A stretch of 64,000 nt of DNA from Bacillota bacterium. GTDB lineage: Bacteria > Bacillota > Clostridia > Acetivibrionales > DSM-1351. Both the position numbers and the translations under genes were made by a program. This document shows, piece by piece, positions 53,537 through 63,270 of the stretch; the first letter of the stretch is position 1, and each line of letters begins with the position of its first letter. The notes below the pieces were generated by a model. It saw only the letters and a program-made list of their open reading frames with translations. It was not told the DNA's origin and searched no databases. The stretch spans positions 744,001 through 808,000 of the forward strand of contig JAEWCZ010000066.1 in assembly GCA_023390335.1 (NCBI GenBank), read 5' to 3'.

Positions 53537-54302
53537 TAAGATATATAAAAACAATCAGGTAAATGTTGGAATTCCGTTTCAGGTTAAGTTTCCTGTAACA
53601 TACCAGCCTCCGGTAAGAAATATAGGACTCAAACTGGATTTGGGTCAGGATGAAGAAGAGCAGCAACAAGTTGATTCTAATGCTATGGGCGATGAAATTA
53701 TTAATAAGGCCAAAGTAGAAGCAGATATGATAATAAAGGAAGCCTTGCTGGAAGCCAAGGATATTTTAAAAAATGCATCGGATGATGTAGAAAATCTTAA
53801 ACAACAGGTTTCTGAAGAAGCAAGGTCAGAGGGGTATGAGCAGGGATTAGCTCAAGCCAAACAGGAATATGAAGCACTTATTAAGGAAGCTCAAGATATT
53901 AAGACTCAAGCAGGAATAGAATACAAGAAGGTTCTGGATTCTCTGGAAGAGGATTCAGTAAATACCATTCTTGATATAGCAAAAAAAGTAATTAGTAAAG
54001 AGCTTGAATGTAAGCAAAATATTCTGCTCTTGGTTAAGGATGCTTTTGAAAAATGTTCCAAGGATCGAAAAGCTGTTCTTAAATTAAGCGAGCAGGATTA
54101 TGATTTTATTAGTGATAATAAGGACGAGTTGGAATCAATGTTGGAAAGGTCTGAGGAAATAGAAATAAAAAAAGACCTTTCATTAAAAGAAGGCGGTTGT
54201 ATCATCGAGACTTCTTTTGGAAGCATTGATGCAAGTGCAGAAACTAAATTTGAAAAGATAGAAAATGACTTTAAAGACATATTAAATGAATCAACAAATT
54301 AA
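53529..54302 (+). CDS. fliH: Flagellar export ATPase regulator FliH
   Basis: This 257-aa acidic protein has a long helical stalk (about residues 60-150) and a FliH/HrpE C-terminal domain. FliH holds the FliI ATPase and localises it to the base. TTG 53529 overlaps fliG by eight bases, with GAGGAGG just upstream. The low sequence identity typical of FliH makes position the main evidence, supported by the helical AKVEADMIIKEALLEAKDIL part. Confidence 0.85.
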   Translation: MSNKIYKNNQVNVGIPFQVKFPVTYQPPVRNIGLKLDLGQDEEEQQQVDSNAMGDEIINKAKVEADMIIKEALLEAKDILKNASDDVENLKQQVSEEARSEGYEQGLAQAKQEYEALIKEAQDIKTQAGIEYKKVLDSLEEDSVNTILDIAKKVISKELECKQNILLLVKDAFEKCSKDRKAVLKLSEQDYDFISDNKDELESMLERSEEIEIKKDLSLKEGGCIIETSFGSIDASAETKFEKIENDFKDILNESTN

Positions 54303-54334
54303 GGTGCGTTGCAGCTCTCTATACAGGAGGTCAA

Positions 54335-55645
54335 ATGTCAGGCGTTAACCTATTAAAATACAGGGAAGCATTAAAGTCAAAAGAATATATAGATTATATC
54401 GGCAAGGTATCTAAAGTTGTCGGACTTACAATAGAATCAGATGGTCCGCAGGTAAGTATAGGAGATCTTTGTAATATACACATTACCGGAGGCAGTAGGC
54501 TTAAAGCAGAGGTAGTAGGCTTTAAGGATGAAAAGGTTTTATTAATGCCCTTGGGAGAAATGATGGGTATGGGTCCGGGAAGTACTGTTTCGGCCAATGG
54601 AGATATATTAAAGGTTGCTGTTGGACCTGAATTAGTCGGCAGAGTTTTGGACGGTTTGGGAAACCCTATAGACGATAAGGGCAGTCTGCAATCCAAACAT
54701 TATTATAAAACTGATAATAAGCCGCCTAACCCGCTGACCAGAAAAAGAATTTCAGAGCCTTTACCTTTGGGAGTACGAGCTATTGATGGACTGTTAACAA
54801 TAGGTAAAGGACAGAGAGTTGGTATTTTTGCCGGTAGTGGTGTAGGTAAAAGTACCTTGATGGGTATGGTTGCAAGAAATACAAAGGCTGATATAAATGT
54901 CATTGCCTTAATAGGAGAACGTGGTAGAGAAGTAAGGGAGTTCTTGGAAAGGGATTTAACAGACGAAGGTCTAGCAAGATCAGTAGTAATAGTCGCTACC
55001 TCTGATCAGCCTGCACTAGTAAGGCTTAAGGGAGCAATGGTAGCAACTGCAATTGCAGAATACTTCAGGGATTGCGGCAAGGATGTATTACTTTTGATGG
55101 ATTCTTTGACAAGATATGCAATGGCACAAAGAGAAGTAGGACTTTCCATAGGAGAGCCTCCTGTTTCAAGGGGATATACGCCATCGGTTTTCTCTGTTTT
55201 TCCGAAACTGCTTGAACGTGCAGGGACTTCAGATAAGGGGTCTATAACAGGATTGTACACGGTACTGGTAGACGGTGATGACCTTACTGAGCCTGTAACT
55301 GATACAGCAAGGGGAATTCTGGACGGGCATATTGTTCTGTCAAGAGCAATGGCAAATAAAAACCATTATCCTGCAATTGATGTTCTTGCAAGTGTCAGCA
55401 GAGTTATGGGGGACATTATTGATAAAGAACATAAAAAATGTGCCAATGAAATAAAGAAAATAATGGCTGTTCATAGAGATGCAGAGGATTTAATTAATAT
55501 AGGTGCATATGTAAAAGGAAGTAATGAGAAGATAGATTATGCCATAGAGAACATTGAAGATATAACTTCATTTCTTCAGCAGGAAACTGATGAGAAGGTT
55601 TCCTATGAGGATATTCATTCACAAGTACTTAGTTTACTGAAATAG
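54335..55645 (+). CDS. fliI: Flagellum-specific ATPase FliI
   Basis: This 436-aa F1-beta-like ATPase powers flagellar export. Walker A GSGVGKSTLMG (near 168), the catalytic Glu of IALIGERGREVREF, Walker B LLLMDSLTRYAMAQREVGL and GEPPVSRGYTPSVF are all present. CAGGAGGTC lies before ATG 54335. It is followed by fliJ with the usual order. Confidence 0.97.
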   Translation: MSGVNLLKYREALKSKEYIDYIGKVSKVVGLTIESDGPQVSIGDLCNIHITGGSRLKAEVVGFKDEKVLLMPLGEMMGMGPGSTVSANGDILKVAVGPELVGRVLDGLGNPIDDKGSLQSKHYYKTDNKPPNPLTRKRISEPLPLGVRAIDGLLTIGKGQRVGIFAGSGVGKSTLMGMVARNTKADINVIALIGERGREVREFLERDLTDEGLARSVVIVATSDQPALVRLKGAMVATAIAEYFRDCGKDVLLLMDSLTRYAMAQREVGLSIGEPPVSRGYTPSVFSVFPKLLERAGTSDKGSITGLYTVLVDGDDLTEPVTDTARGILDGHIVLSRAMANKNHYPAIDVLASVSRVMGDIIDKEHKKCANEIKKIMAVHRDAEDLINIGAYVKGSNEKIDYAIENIEDITSFLQQETDEKVSYEDIHSQVLSLLK

Positions 55646-55663
55646 TAAAGGAGGCTGGGTTGT

Positions 55664-56131
55664 TTGCATAAGTTCGGATTTAGACTGGAATCGGTACGGA
55701 ATCTTAAAGTGCAGATGGAGGACAATGCTAAAAATCACCTGGCTTTAGCTTCAAGGGAGTTAGAGAAGCAAAAAGAATTTTTGAGCGGTTTAAGAACAAC
55801 CAGAGAATCTTCTATCAGTGAACTTAATTCAAAAGTGGATGAAGGAGTTTCCATTAGTCAAATAAGAGCATATAATAATTATTTTTCCTTTTTAAAACAA
55901 AAAATAACAGAACAGAAACAAAATGTAAATAATGCACAGAATCAAGTCGATATTAAAAGAGAGAGTCTGGTTAAAGCAGTACAGGAAAGAAAGATACTGG
56001 ATAAACTCAGAGAAAAGAAGTATGGCGAGTTCTTGAAGGAACAGGGTAAAGCAGAGCAACAATTGATAGATGAGCTTAACAGTTTTAAATTCAAGGATGG
56101 TTCAGGAGAAGAAAATGCCGGAAAATATTAA
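55664..56131 (+). CDS. fliJ: Flagellar export chaperone FliJ
   Basis: This 155-aa, almost fully coiled-coil protein (FGFRLESVRNLKVQMEDNAKN, then repeated Glu/Lys/Gln heptads) is the FliJ stalk that couples FliI to the export gate. The start is TTG 55664 after AAAGGAGG. It overlaps the next gene by 17 bases. Confidence 0.88.
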   Translation: MHKFGFRLESVRNLKVQMEDNAKNHLALASRELEKQKEFLSGLRTTRESSISELNSKVDEGVSISQIRAYNNYFSFLKQKITEQKQNVNNAQNQVDIKRESLVKAVQERKILDKLREKKYGEFLKEQGKAEQQLIDELNSFKFKDGSGEENAGKY

Positions 56132-56984
56132 CGTTACTGAAAAAGATGAGAAAGTAGGAACACTTCTTAAGAAGACAGAAGTGTCAAATAAACAGGATAA
56201 AAAGAATACCAGCGCTCTTTTTTATATAGTTTCAATAATAACAGCATTGCTGCTTGTAGTTTTAATAATTGGAGGAGCATTGTTTCTTGCTGTCAAATTT
56301 AATGTAAATGGTATTGCCGACAGTATGGGAGATAGTATACGGGGAATACCTGTATTAAAGTGGTCTTTGCCGGAGAAACCTGACCCTGAAGACGAGAAAA
56401 ACATGACTGAAGAACAGGTAAGAAGTAAGTACAATGAGCTTAAAACAAGAAAAGAAGCATTGGAAAAGCAGGTTGAAGACTTAACAAAGCAGTTAGATAA
56501 TACTAAAAATCAAGTAACGGCAAAGGATAGTAATACCTCCTTGCTTCAGCAGCAGAAAGATACCATTGAGACTGAAAAAAATAAGTTGCAATCCCAAAAG
56601 GACAGTCTTCAAAAGGAATATGACAAACTATCCGAGGTTATATCTGCTGGTGACACAACCGAATACAAGAACTATTTTAAGAAGGTTAACCCGCAAAAAG
56701 CAGAAGCATTATATGAAAGTATATTAAAAGAAGAAAAGGTCAGCAATGACGTTAAGAAATACTGTTCAATATATGAACAAATGGATGCATCAGCAGTTGC
56801 CGGGATTATGGAACAAATGGGCAGTGGTAAAATGACACTGATAATTGATATTATGAAAAATCTCAAAAAGGATACTGCAGGTGAAATCCTTACTGAAATG
56901 ACACCTGCCTTTGCAGCAAAGGTATCCGAACAGTTGGCTAAAGAATACAAGGTAGGAGTTTCAGGGACTACTTCAAAAAAATAA
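56115..56984 (+). CDS. MotE-like flagellar protein with MgtE_N-type domain
   Basis: This protein of about 289 aa has a single membrane helix near 45-65 (FYIVSIITALLLVVLIIGGALFLAV) and a long coiled coil (about 110-185). The C-terminal module is YEQMDASAVAGIMEQMGSGKMTLIIDIMKNL, the pattern shared with MotE/MgtE N-domains. MotE-like proteins assist stator or export assembly. ATG 56115 follows CAGGAG within fliJ; an in-frame ATG at 56070 is less likely. Confidence 0.8.
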   Translation: MPENINVTEKDEKVGTLLKKTEVSNKQDKKNTSALFYIVSIITALLLVVLIIGGALFLAVKFNVNGIADSMGDSIRGIPVLKWSLPEKPDPEDEKNMTEEQVRSKYNELKTRKEALEKQVEDLTKQLDNTKNQVTAKDSNTSLLQQQKDTIETEKNKLQSQKDSLQKEYDKLSEVISAGDTTEYKNYFKKVNPQKAEALYESILKEEKVSNDVKKYCSIYEQMDASAVAGIMEQMGSGKMTLIIDIMKNLKKDTAGEILTEMTPAFAAKVSEQLAKEYKVGVSGTTSKK

Positions 56985-57057
56985 TACAGGTAATTGGGGG
57001 AACGGGAGAATTCCTGCCCCATTACATAAATATAATAAAAATAAGGAGGTGAGTAGA

Positions 57058-58575
57058 ATGATAATGACAAGTAATAATTTGCTAAAGCTTAATTTAAATC
57101 AGGACAGCAATGATATTTTAAACGTTAAATCAAAAACTCCTCAGGGTTCATCTTTTAAATCAGTATTTGATACAACTGTTAATAATTATTCAAGGCGTAA
57201 CGATACTGCAGTAAACAACAATGCAGGGCAGGATAATAACAGTAAAACCAAGTTTAAATCATTTGCAGAAGTTCAGATGAGCAGAAAGCCAGTATCAACA
57301 AAGTCTGTGGGGCAAGCAGATTCCAGTAAAGAAGTAGCAGATGTAAGCACAGACGAAGCTAAAGAGCCTGAGAAGTATGATGATCAGATAGCGGCGATTG
57401 CACAAATGTTGGGGATTGCACCCGAACAGTTGGCTGATCTGGCAAAACAACTTGGTTTCTCGTTGAAAGATCTCAAGAATATTGACAAGTTGACTGTCTT
57501 TATGCAAAAGGTATCTGATTTGCTTGAACTCAATGACAAGCAAAAGGACACTCTGCTAAAGTTGGCTACAGAAGTTACAAAGCAGATAAAACCTGAGTCA
57601 GAAGCCGTTACTGAAAATAGTAACATTCCGGCAAGTGAGGATATTAATCCGACAGAAAAAGTGTCTATTGATTTGTCAAAGTTAGCTTCAAGTGTTAAAG
57701 AGAAGCTGGACGCACTTATCGAAAACGGACAGAATAATCCAGGGTTGATTAGCGACCAAGTTGCCAAGATAATAGCTGCAATGAAAGGACAATCGCAGTC
57801 AGAGGTAAAAGTTATTTCTCAAAGCTTGGCTGCAGATGATGTAGAGACAGTAGCTATTGATGGTGACAATAAAAATGTTGATGCTAAGAAAATAGATACT
57901 GAAACTAAAACAAGAGATGTGTCTCATGAGGATAACGCCGAAAGTGCTGAATCATCAAAACCACAGTTTCCATTGCAGGGACAGAATACTTCAAATCAAA
58001 CAGCGACGCCAGATGAGCAGAACTTGACTCAGAATTTTCAGGCATTTGGAGATGTTAAGTCAGTTCTAAATAACAACCAGATAGCTACTGAAAAATCCGC
58101 CTTTTCAATACGACAGCCTATCAGAACCTCAGACGTTGTAAATCAGGTTATGGAACAGGCTAAAGTGATTCTGGGACAGGATAAATCAGAAATGGTCATT
58201 CAGCTCAAGCCGGACCATTTAGGAAAGCTTGAACTAAAGGTTGTTACTGAGCAAGGTATAGTGGCTGCAAAATTTATAGCTGAAAGTCAGCAAGTAAAAG
58301 AAATTATTGAAACAAACATGCAGTTGCTAAAGGATTCACTTCAAAAGCAGGGCATAGCAGTCGACGGTGTGAGTGTTCAAGTTGGACAGGACAACAGAAG
58401 TGATAACCGTAATCAGAGTTTGTCTCAAGGCAGAAATAACAGTTCAGGAAACGGAACTAAACATGCAGAAGGTATTACAGTATCAACTGTAAACGGATCA
58501 AGCCTTTTGGAGAATCTTCCAGAAAGGTTGGCACAGTATACAGATGATCTAAATACCATCAACCTTACTGCATAG
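57058..58575 (+). CDS. fliK: Flagellar hook-length control protein FliK
   Basis: This protein of about 505 aa has a low-complexity, export-prone N-terminal and middle part. The conserved Flg_hook C-terminal domain reads MVIQLKPDHLGKLELKVV and IIETNMQLLKDSLQKQGI (residues about 375-435), followed by a Gln/Asn-rich tail. FliK measures hook length and switches export from hook to filament. ATG 57058 sits after AAGGAGGTGAG; GTG 57049 overlaps the site. Confidence 0.92.
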   Translation: MIMTSNNLLKLNLNQDSNDILNVKSKTPQGSSFKSVFDTTVNNYSRRNDTAVNNNAGQDNNSKTKFKSFAEVQMSRKPVSTKSVGQADSSKEVADVSTDEAKEPEKYDDQIAAIAQMLGIAPEQLADLAKQLGFSLKDLKNIDKLTVFMQKVSDLLELNDKQKDTLLKLATEVTKQIKPESEAVTENSNIPASEDINPTEKVSIDLSKLASSVKEKLDALIENGQNNPGLISDQVAKIIAAMKGQSQSEVKVISQSLAADDVETVAIDGDNKNVDAKKIDTETKTRDVSHEDNAESAESSKPQFPLQGQNTSNQTATPDEQNLTQNFQAFGDVKSVLNNNQIATEKSAFSIRQPIRTSDVVNQVMEQAKVILGQDKSEMVIQLKPDHLGKLELKVVTEQGIVAAKFIAESQQVKEIIETNMQLLKDSLQKQGIAVDGVSVQVGQDNRSDNRNQSLSQGRNNSSGNGTKHAEGITVSTVNGSSLLENLPERLAQYTDDLNTINLTA

Positions 58576-58590
58576 AAAGGTGATACGATT

Positions 58591-59451
58591 ATGGCTCAAA
58601 CAAGCGGAATAAATGGCGCACCTACAATAGACCAGATAATTGAAAGTACCAAGAGTAAGCAGGATGCAGCTGCAAGAAAAACCGGCGGTGAGCTTGGAAA
58701 AAATGATTTTCTTAATCTTTTGGTAACGCAGTTAAGATATCAGGATCCATTGAAGCCTGTAGATGACAAAGAGTTTATCGCTCAAATGGCTCAGTTCAGC
58801 TCTCTGGAACAAATGCAGAACATGAACGGTTCAATGACGAAATCTCAGGCATTTACCCTGATAGGGAAAGTCATTACAGCCACAACAACAGATGATAAAA
58901 CGCTAGAAGTAAATTCTGTGCAAGGAACAGTTACAAGCGTTAAAATGAAGGATGGAAAAACCTTTGTTGTGGTTAATAACAAGGATATTGATGTAGACAG
59001 TATTACACAGGTTGATGATGCACTTTACAATTCTTATGGAAACCTGGCTGACTATTCAAATCTGTTAGGTTATAAGGTGAAAGGTGCTGTATACGATTCA
59101 TCCAACGGCAACGTTATTTATCTCTCAGGAAATGTAAAACAGATTCAGAGAGGTGCCAACGAGGATTATGCAGTAATGGACGGTGTAGACGTTGAAATTG
59201 CCGAAGTAACAGGCTCGACTGCTGTAGACCCGAATTATCTCAAGGATTATCTTGAACAAAAGGTAAACGGAACAACCGAAGCCGATAGGCAGGTTAAGAT
59301 AACCATAAAGGATAGTACCACAGGAGCAAAGGTACCTGTTACAGCAACACTTAAGAGCTACAGTATAGATAAAAACACAGGTAAGGTAACCGCAGTTCTT
59401 GATAACATGTACATATCGGTATACAGTGTATCAAACATACAAAAGCCGTAG
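58591..59451 (+). CDS. flgD: Hook scaffolding protein FlgD
   Basis: This 286-aa protein has the conserved N-terminal region ELGKNDFLNLLVTQLRYQDPLKP...EFIAQMAQFSSLEQMQNM typical of FlgD, which caps the growing hook. The C-terminal half is variable, beta-rich and longer than the minimal type. GAAAGGTG precedes ATG 58591. Confidence 0.95.
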   Translation: MAQTSGINGAPTIDQIIESTKSKQDAAARKTGGELGKNDFLNLLVTQLRYQDPLKPVDDKEFIAQMAQFSSLEQMQNMNGSMTKSQAFTLIGKVITATTTDDKTLEVNSVQGTVTSVKMKDGKTFVVVNNKDIDVDSITQVDDALYNSYGNLADYSNLLGYKVKGAVYDSSNGNVIYLSGNVKQIQRGANEDYAVMDGVDVEIAEVTGSTAVDPNYLKDYLEQKVNGTTEADRQVKITIKDSTTGAKVPVTATLKSYSIDKNTGKVTAVLDNMYISVYSVSNIQKP

Positions 59452-59491
59452 GCAGACACATTGAGAGTTGCTAAGTGAGAGAAGGTGAGTT

Positions 59492-59893
59492 ATGGTAATC
59501 AATAATAATTATTCAAACCGGATAATTAAGCCGCCATTAACAACCGGGAAGGTTCAAACAGGGAATCCCCGAAATGTCAACACTAATTCTGCAGGAGTTA
59601 ACTTCGAAAATTTTCTTCAGCAGGCAATTGACAAGGGTTCCGGAGTTAAATTTTCGAAACATGCTGAAATGAGAATGCAAGCAAGAAATATTGATCTTAC
59701 CCAAACTCAAAAAGATAAGATCAGTAATGCAGTTTCAAAAGCTCAGCAAAAAGGAATTAAGGACTCGCTGGTAATACTTGATGACATGGCATTTGTTGTT
59801 AATGTAAACAGTAAAACGGTTGTAACGGCAGTGAACAATAATGAATTAAAAGAAAACGTATTTACAAATATTGATGGTGCAATTTTTGCATAG
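59492..59893 (+). CDS. Flagellar operon protein (TIGR02530 type)
   Basis: This 133-aa protein has a short disordered start and a conserved core KFSKHAEMRMQARNIDL, then ISNAVSKAQQKGIKDSL. It is typically found between flgD and flgE in Firmicutes. The role is unknown, possibly hook assembly. GAAGGTGAG lies before ATG 59492. Confidence 0.9.
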   Translation: MVINNNYSNRIIKPPLTTGKVQTGNPRNVNTNSAGVNFENFLQQAIDKGSGVKFSKHAEMRMQARNIDLTQTQKDKISNAVSKAQQKGIKDSLVILDDMAFVVNVNSKTVVTAVNNNELKENVFTNIDGAIFA

Positions 59894-59993
59894 AAAAGTA
59901 AAACTCGGCTGGACCCTAACGGGAGGCTGAAAGAATGTTCCCGAACGACGGACGGAACAATAAGATAACCTTAAAAGAGGGGGTCAAAAAATT

Positions 59994-61328
59994 ATGATGA
60001 GATCTATGTTTTCTGGTGTATCAGGATTAAAGGCACACCAGGCAAAAATGGACGTTATAGGTAATAACGTTGCAAATGTAAACACATTAGGTTTTAAAGC
60101 AGGAAGAGTAACCTTCCAGGAAATATTCAACCAGACTTTGAGAGGTGCCGGAGCACCTGATGCTGCCACTGCTAGAGGAGGAACAAATCCTATGCAGATT
60201 GGTTTGGGTATTGCGGTTGGTTCAATCGACAATCAAATGACAGGTGGAAGTCCGCAAAGAACAGATAACCCTACTGATTTGTCTATTCAAGGAGACGGCT
60301 TCTTTATAGTGAAGGGCTCCACTGCAGATACTTTCAAATTTACCAGGGCAGGAAACTTTGGTCTGGACAAGTTGGGAAATCTGGTATCCGGCGACGGTAT
60401 GAACGTATATGGTTGGACTAAATATGAGCCGCAAGATGATGGTTCGGTTAAATTTGATACTGAAGCTGCAATAACTCCTATTAATCTTTATTCCGATGCA
60501 TCCAACGGTAACAAGAAGATTATAGCGGCGAAAGCTACTGATTATGCAGAGTTCTCCGGAAATCTCAATTCAGCTCAGAAAGTAGCAGCAACACCACCAG
60601 CTTCAGATGAACAGTTTATTATGCCATATACAATTTATGATTCTTTAGGAAATGCACATGAAATGTCGTTGACCTTTACAAAAGCAGCTCCTGTCGCAGC
60701 AACTCCTCCGGCGACCACTCCGACAACAACATGGACCTATACGCTGGCTGCTAAACCAGGAGATGGAACAGTCCCTGGTACAACTACAGGTACACTGAAA
60801 TTCGATGGAGAAGGTAAGCTGACTACCGATACTGTCACCAGTGTCAAAGTAACAATGACACCAACAGGCGGTGCAGCTCAGTTTGATGTTACCCTTGATT
60901 TCAAAAAGTTAACCCAGTATGCGGCAGACAGCTCCGTAAAACCATCCAATGTTAACGGATATACAACAGGAAACCTTGTTACTTTCAATATTGGTTCAGA
61001 CGGTATGCTGACAGGTGTTTACAGCAACGGTCAGCAGCAACCTCTGGGACTTATAGCACTGGCGGGCTTTGATAATCCTGCCGGCTTGCAAAAGGTTGGA
61101 GGAAACCTGTTTATACCAACAACCAACTCTGGTGACTTTAATAAAGGTGTACCGGCAGGTTCACAGGGTGTAGGTACATTGAGTCCGGGTACTCTAGAAA
61201 TGTCCAATGTAGACCTTTCAAGAGAGTTTACGGATATGATTGTTACACAGAGAGGTTTTCAGGCAAACAGTAGAATTATAACAACATCAGATGAAATGCT
61301 ACAGGAGCTTGTAAACCTCAAGAGGTAA
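59994..61328 (+). CDS. flgE: Flagellar hook protein FlgE
   Basis: This 444-aa hook subunit begins MRSMFSGVSGLKAHQAKMDVIGNNVANVNTLGFKAGR and ends FTDMIVTQRGFQANSRIITTSDEMLQELVNLKR, the diagnostic ends of hook proteins. The centre (about residues 225-265) has an Ala/Pro/Thr-rich low-complexity stretch. AGAGGGGG precedes the start; ATG 59994 and 59997 are both possible. A near-perfect hairpin lies just after the stop. Confidence 0.96.
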   Translation: MMRSMFSGVSGLKAHQAKMDVIGNNVANVNTLGFKAGRVTFQEIFNQTLRGAGAPDAATARGGTNPMQIGLGIAVGSIDNQMTGGSPQRTDNPTDLSIQGDGFFIVKGSTADTFKFTRAGNFGLDKLGNLVSGDGMNVYGWTKYEPQDDGSVKFDTEAAITPINLYSDASNGNKKIIAAKATDYAEFSGNLNSAQKVAATPPASDEQFIMPYTIYDSLGNAHEMSLTFTKAAPVAATPPATTPTTTWTYTLAAKPGDGTVPGTTTGTLKFDGEGKLTTDTVTSVKVTMTPTGGAAQFDVTLDFKKLTQYAADSSVKPSNVNGYTTGNLVTFNIGSDGMLTGVYSNGQQQPLGLIALAGFDNPAGLQKVGGNLFIPTTNSGDFNKGVPAGSQGVGTLSPGTLEMSNVDLSREFTDMIVTQRGFQANSRIITTSDEMLQELVNLKR

Positions 61329-61344
61329 TTATTAGTTAATAATA

Positions 61345-61384
61345 ACTACTATAGACTAAGGCTTAAAGCCTAGTCTATAGTAGT
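61345..61384 (+). promoter_or_regulatory. Long perfect hairpin inside the flagellar operon
   Basis: ACTACTATAGACTA pairs with TAGTCTATAGTAGT, and inside it GGCTT with AAGCC, leaving only one loop base and one bulge. There is no T-tract, so it is not a normal terminator. It may stabilise or process the mRNA after flgE. Confidence 0.6.
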
Positions 61385-61456
61385 AAAATATCGATTTAGG
61401 TCCTGTTTTGTAATTTTGTTGAGATTTATCTATTGTGTTTTTGGAGTAAAAATATT

Positions 61457-61654
61457 ATGATAAGATTAACTAGGTTAAACAAGACGTCGTTTGTCTTGAA
61501 CAGTGATTTAATAGAGTATTTTGAGAGTACACCAGATACAGTTGTAACACTTAACAACGGTAAAAAACATGTAGTTTGTGAGAGCGTTGATGAAGTTATT
61601 GAAAAAGTAATGCAATTCAGAGCTGGTATTTTAAAGTACGCTAATGAGAATTAA
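61457..61654 (+). CDS. flbD: FlbD/SwrD-type flagellar protein
   Basis: This protein of about 65 aa is MIRLTRLNKTSFVLNSDLIEYFESTPDT in its first half, a clear FlbD/SwrD family match. SwrD raises flagellar motor power in B. subtilis. ATG 61457 is chosen over ATG 61433 because family proteins begin with MIxLTR. The ribosome site is weak. Confidence 0.9.
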   Translation: MIRLTRLNKTSFVLNSDLIEYFESTPDTVVTLNNGKKHVVCESVDEVIEKVMQFRAGILKYANEN

Positions 61655-61761
61655 TTTTGAAATTCTAGATAATGAGATAAACCTTAATAAATAATGTGTT
61701 GACATTTTATATGCTAATGTAGTTAATTGCTGGATACATAAGCTTGAAGGGGGAAATAGAT

Positions 61762-62271
61762 TTGGAGGGAAAAAGCAGCTATTTTATTTTATTGGTGATT
61801 GTAGCTTTTTTATCGATTACACTTGCTTTCCTTGCAATAGGGTTCTTCGTTTTTGGAAATCACGACTCCGGGTCAGAGCAGGAAGTAGTTGTTGTAACAG
61901 ATAAGGTACCGTCCGATAGTGATCTTGCAATGAAAACAATTTTTGAGAACAGGAACTTTAACCTTAAAAAGACAGACAACAAACAAATAGCGGTTATATC
62001 GGTCAGCACAAGTATGAAGTATTATAAGACCGTTGATGACATGAGCGAAGAGGAAGTAGCCAAGAAGATTGATTTTTATTCAAAAGAAATTAATCAGGCT
62101 ATAGGAACTTATTTTCAAGGGCTAACCCTTGATGATGTAAGTCAATTGGATGCAAAGAAAAAAGCTTCAGAATATCTCACTAAAGAGATAAATGACATAT
62201 TGACCAAGAATGAAAAAAAGACAAGTCCTCTTGTTTATAACTTAATATTTGACTACTGGTTATATCAATAG
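61762..62271 (+). CDS. fliL: Flagellar basal-body-associated protein FliL
   Basis: This protein of about 169 aa has one membrane helix near the N-terminus (SYFILLVIVAFLSITLAFLAIGFFVFG) and an extracellular domain, the FliL layout that stabilises the stator around the rod. TTG 61762 follows GAAGGGGGAAATAGA; a TTG at 61744 overlaps the site. Sequence identity within the family is low, so position between flbD and fliM is important support. Confidence 0.85.
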   Translation: MEGKSSYFILLVIVAFLSITLAFLAIGFFVFGNHDSGSEQEVVVVTDKVPSDSDLAMKTIFENRNFNLKKTDNKQIAVISVSTSMKYYKTVDDMSEEEVAKKIDFYSKEINQAIGTYFQGLTLDDVSQLDAKKKASEYLTKEINDILTKNEKKTSPLVYNLIFDYWLYQ

Positions 62272-62283
62272 GGGGGTGAGCTC

Positions 62284-63270
62284 ATGGGTGACATACTGTC
62301 CCAAAATGAGATTGATGAGCTGCTAAAGGCGTTAACAACTGGAGATATAGATGTCCAGCAGATTCAGTCAACTAAAACTGAAAAGAAAGTTAAAGTTCAT
62401 GACTTTAAAAAACCACCTAAGTTTGCAAATGATCATAAGAGAACATTGCAATTTATCAATGAAAACTATGCACGACTTGTTCAGTCGTTTTTATCAGGAT
62501 ATTTAAGATCATTGGTACAGGTAGATGTTTTATCGGTGGATGCGCTGCAGTATAGTGAATTCAGCAACTCCTTGGCAAACCCAATAATTCTTGGAATAGT
62601 TGATTTTACGCCATTAAACGGTTCTGTTATATTTGAAATGGATCCGAGTATTGCATATGCCTTGATTGACAGAATCCTCGGAGGTAGAGGGGCATCAATG
62701 GAACGTGTGCGGTCATTTACTGAAATAGAGTTGGCTATTATCGAGAGAATTATTATACAGATACTCAATTTAATGAGAGAGCCTTGGGAAAGTATAATTG
62801 CCATAAAACCAAGACTAGAAAAAATTGAGACAAACGCACAGTTTGCACAGATAATTCATCCCAATGAAATGGTTGCATTAATTACCTTGAATGTCGTAGT
62901 CGGAGAAGTAAAGGGAATGATTAACATATGTATTCCACATATGACAGTTGAGCCCATAATGCCTAAGCTTAGTACAAAACTTTGGTTTACCAATGTTGAA
63001 AATGAGAAGGTTGAACACAATAAATCCGATATTGAGTTCAAGATTGAACATACATATGTTCCTGTAAGAGCAGTATTAGGAAGAACGTCAATTAGCATAA
63101 GCGAATTTCTTGATTTGCAGAGCGGAGATGTATTACCTCTTGATACAAATGTTAACGGGGATCTTGAAATATTGGTAGGCGATCTGCCGAAGTTTACCGC
63201 TAAACCAGGTGTTAAAAAGAATAAAGTGGCAGTAAAAATTACTGAAGTACTTAGAAGGGAGGAAGATTAG
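62284..63270 (+). CDS. fliM: Flagellar motor switch protein FliM
   Basis: This 328-aa protein has the CheY-binding N-terminal peptide LSQNEIDELLKAL at residues 5-17. The CheC-like middle domain contains PIILGIVDFTPLNGSVIFEM, and the C-terminal FliN-like SpoA domain ends LPKFTAKPGVKKNKVAVKI. It forms the switch ring with FliG and FliY. GGGGGGTGAG precedes ATG 62284. Confidence 0.97.
   Translation: MGDILSQNEIDELLKALTTGDIDVQQIQSTKTEKKVKVHDFKKPPKFANDHKRTLQFINENYARLVQSFLSGYLRSLVQVDVLSVDALQYSEFSNSLANPIILGIVDFTPLNGSVIFEMDPSIAYALIDRILGGRGASMERVRSFTEIELAIIERIIIQILNLMREPWESIIAIKPRLEKIETNAQFAQIIHPNEMVALITLNVVVGEVKGMINICIPHMTVEPIMPKLSTKLWFTNVENEKVEHNKSDIEFKIEHTYVPVRAVLGRTSISISEFLDLQSGDVLPLDTNVNGDLEILVGDLPKFTAKPGVKKNKVAVKITEVLRREED

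Noticed and set aside
56070..56115. Longer start of the MotE-like gene at ATG 56070
   Set aside because: The extra residues are read from another frame of fliJ, and a better ribosome site precedes ATG 56115.
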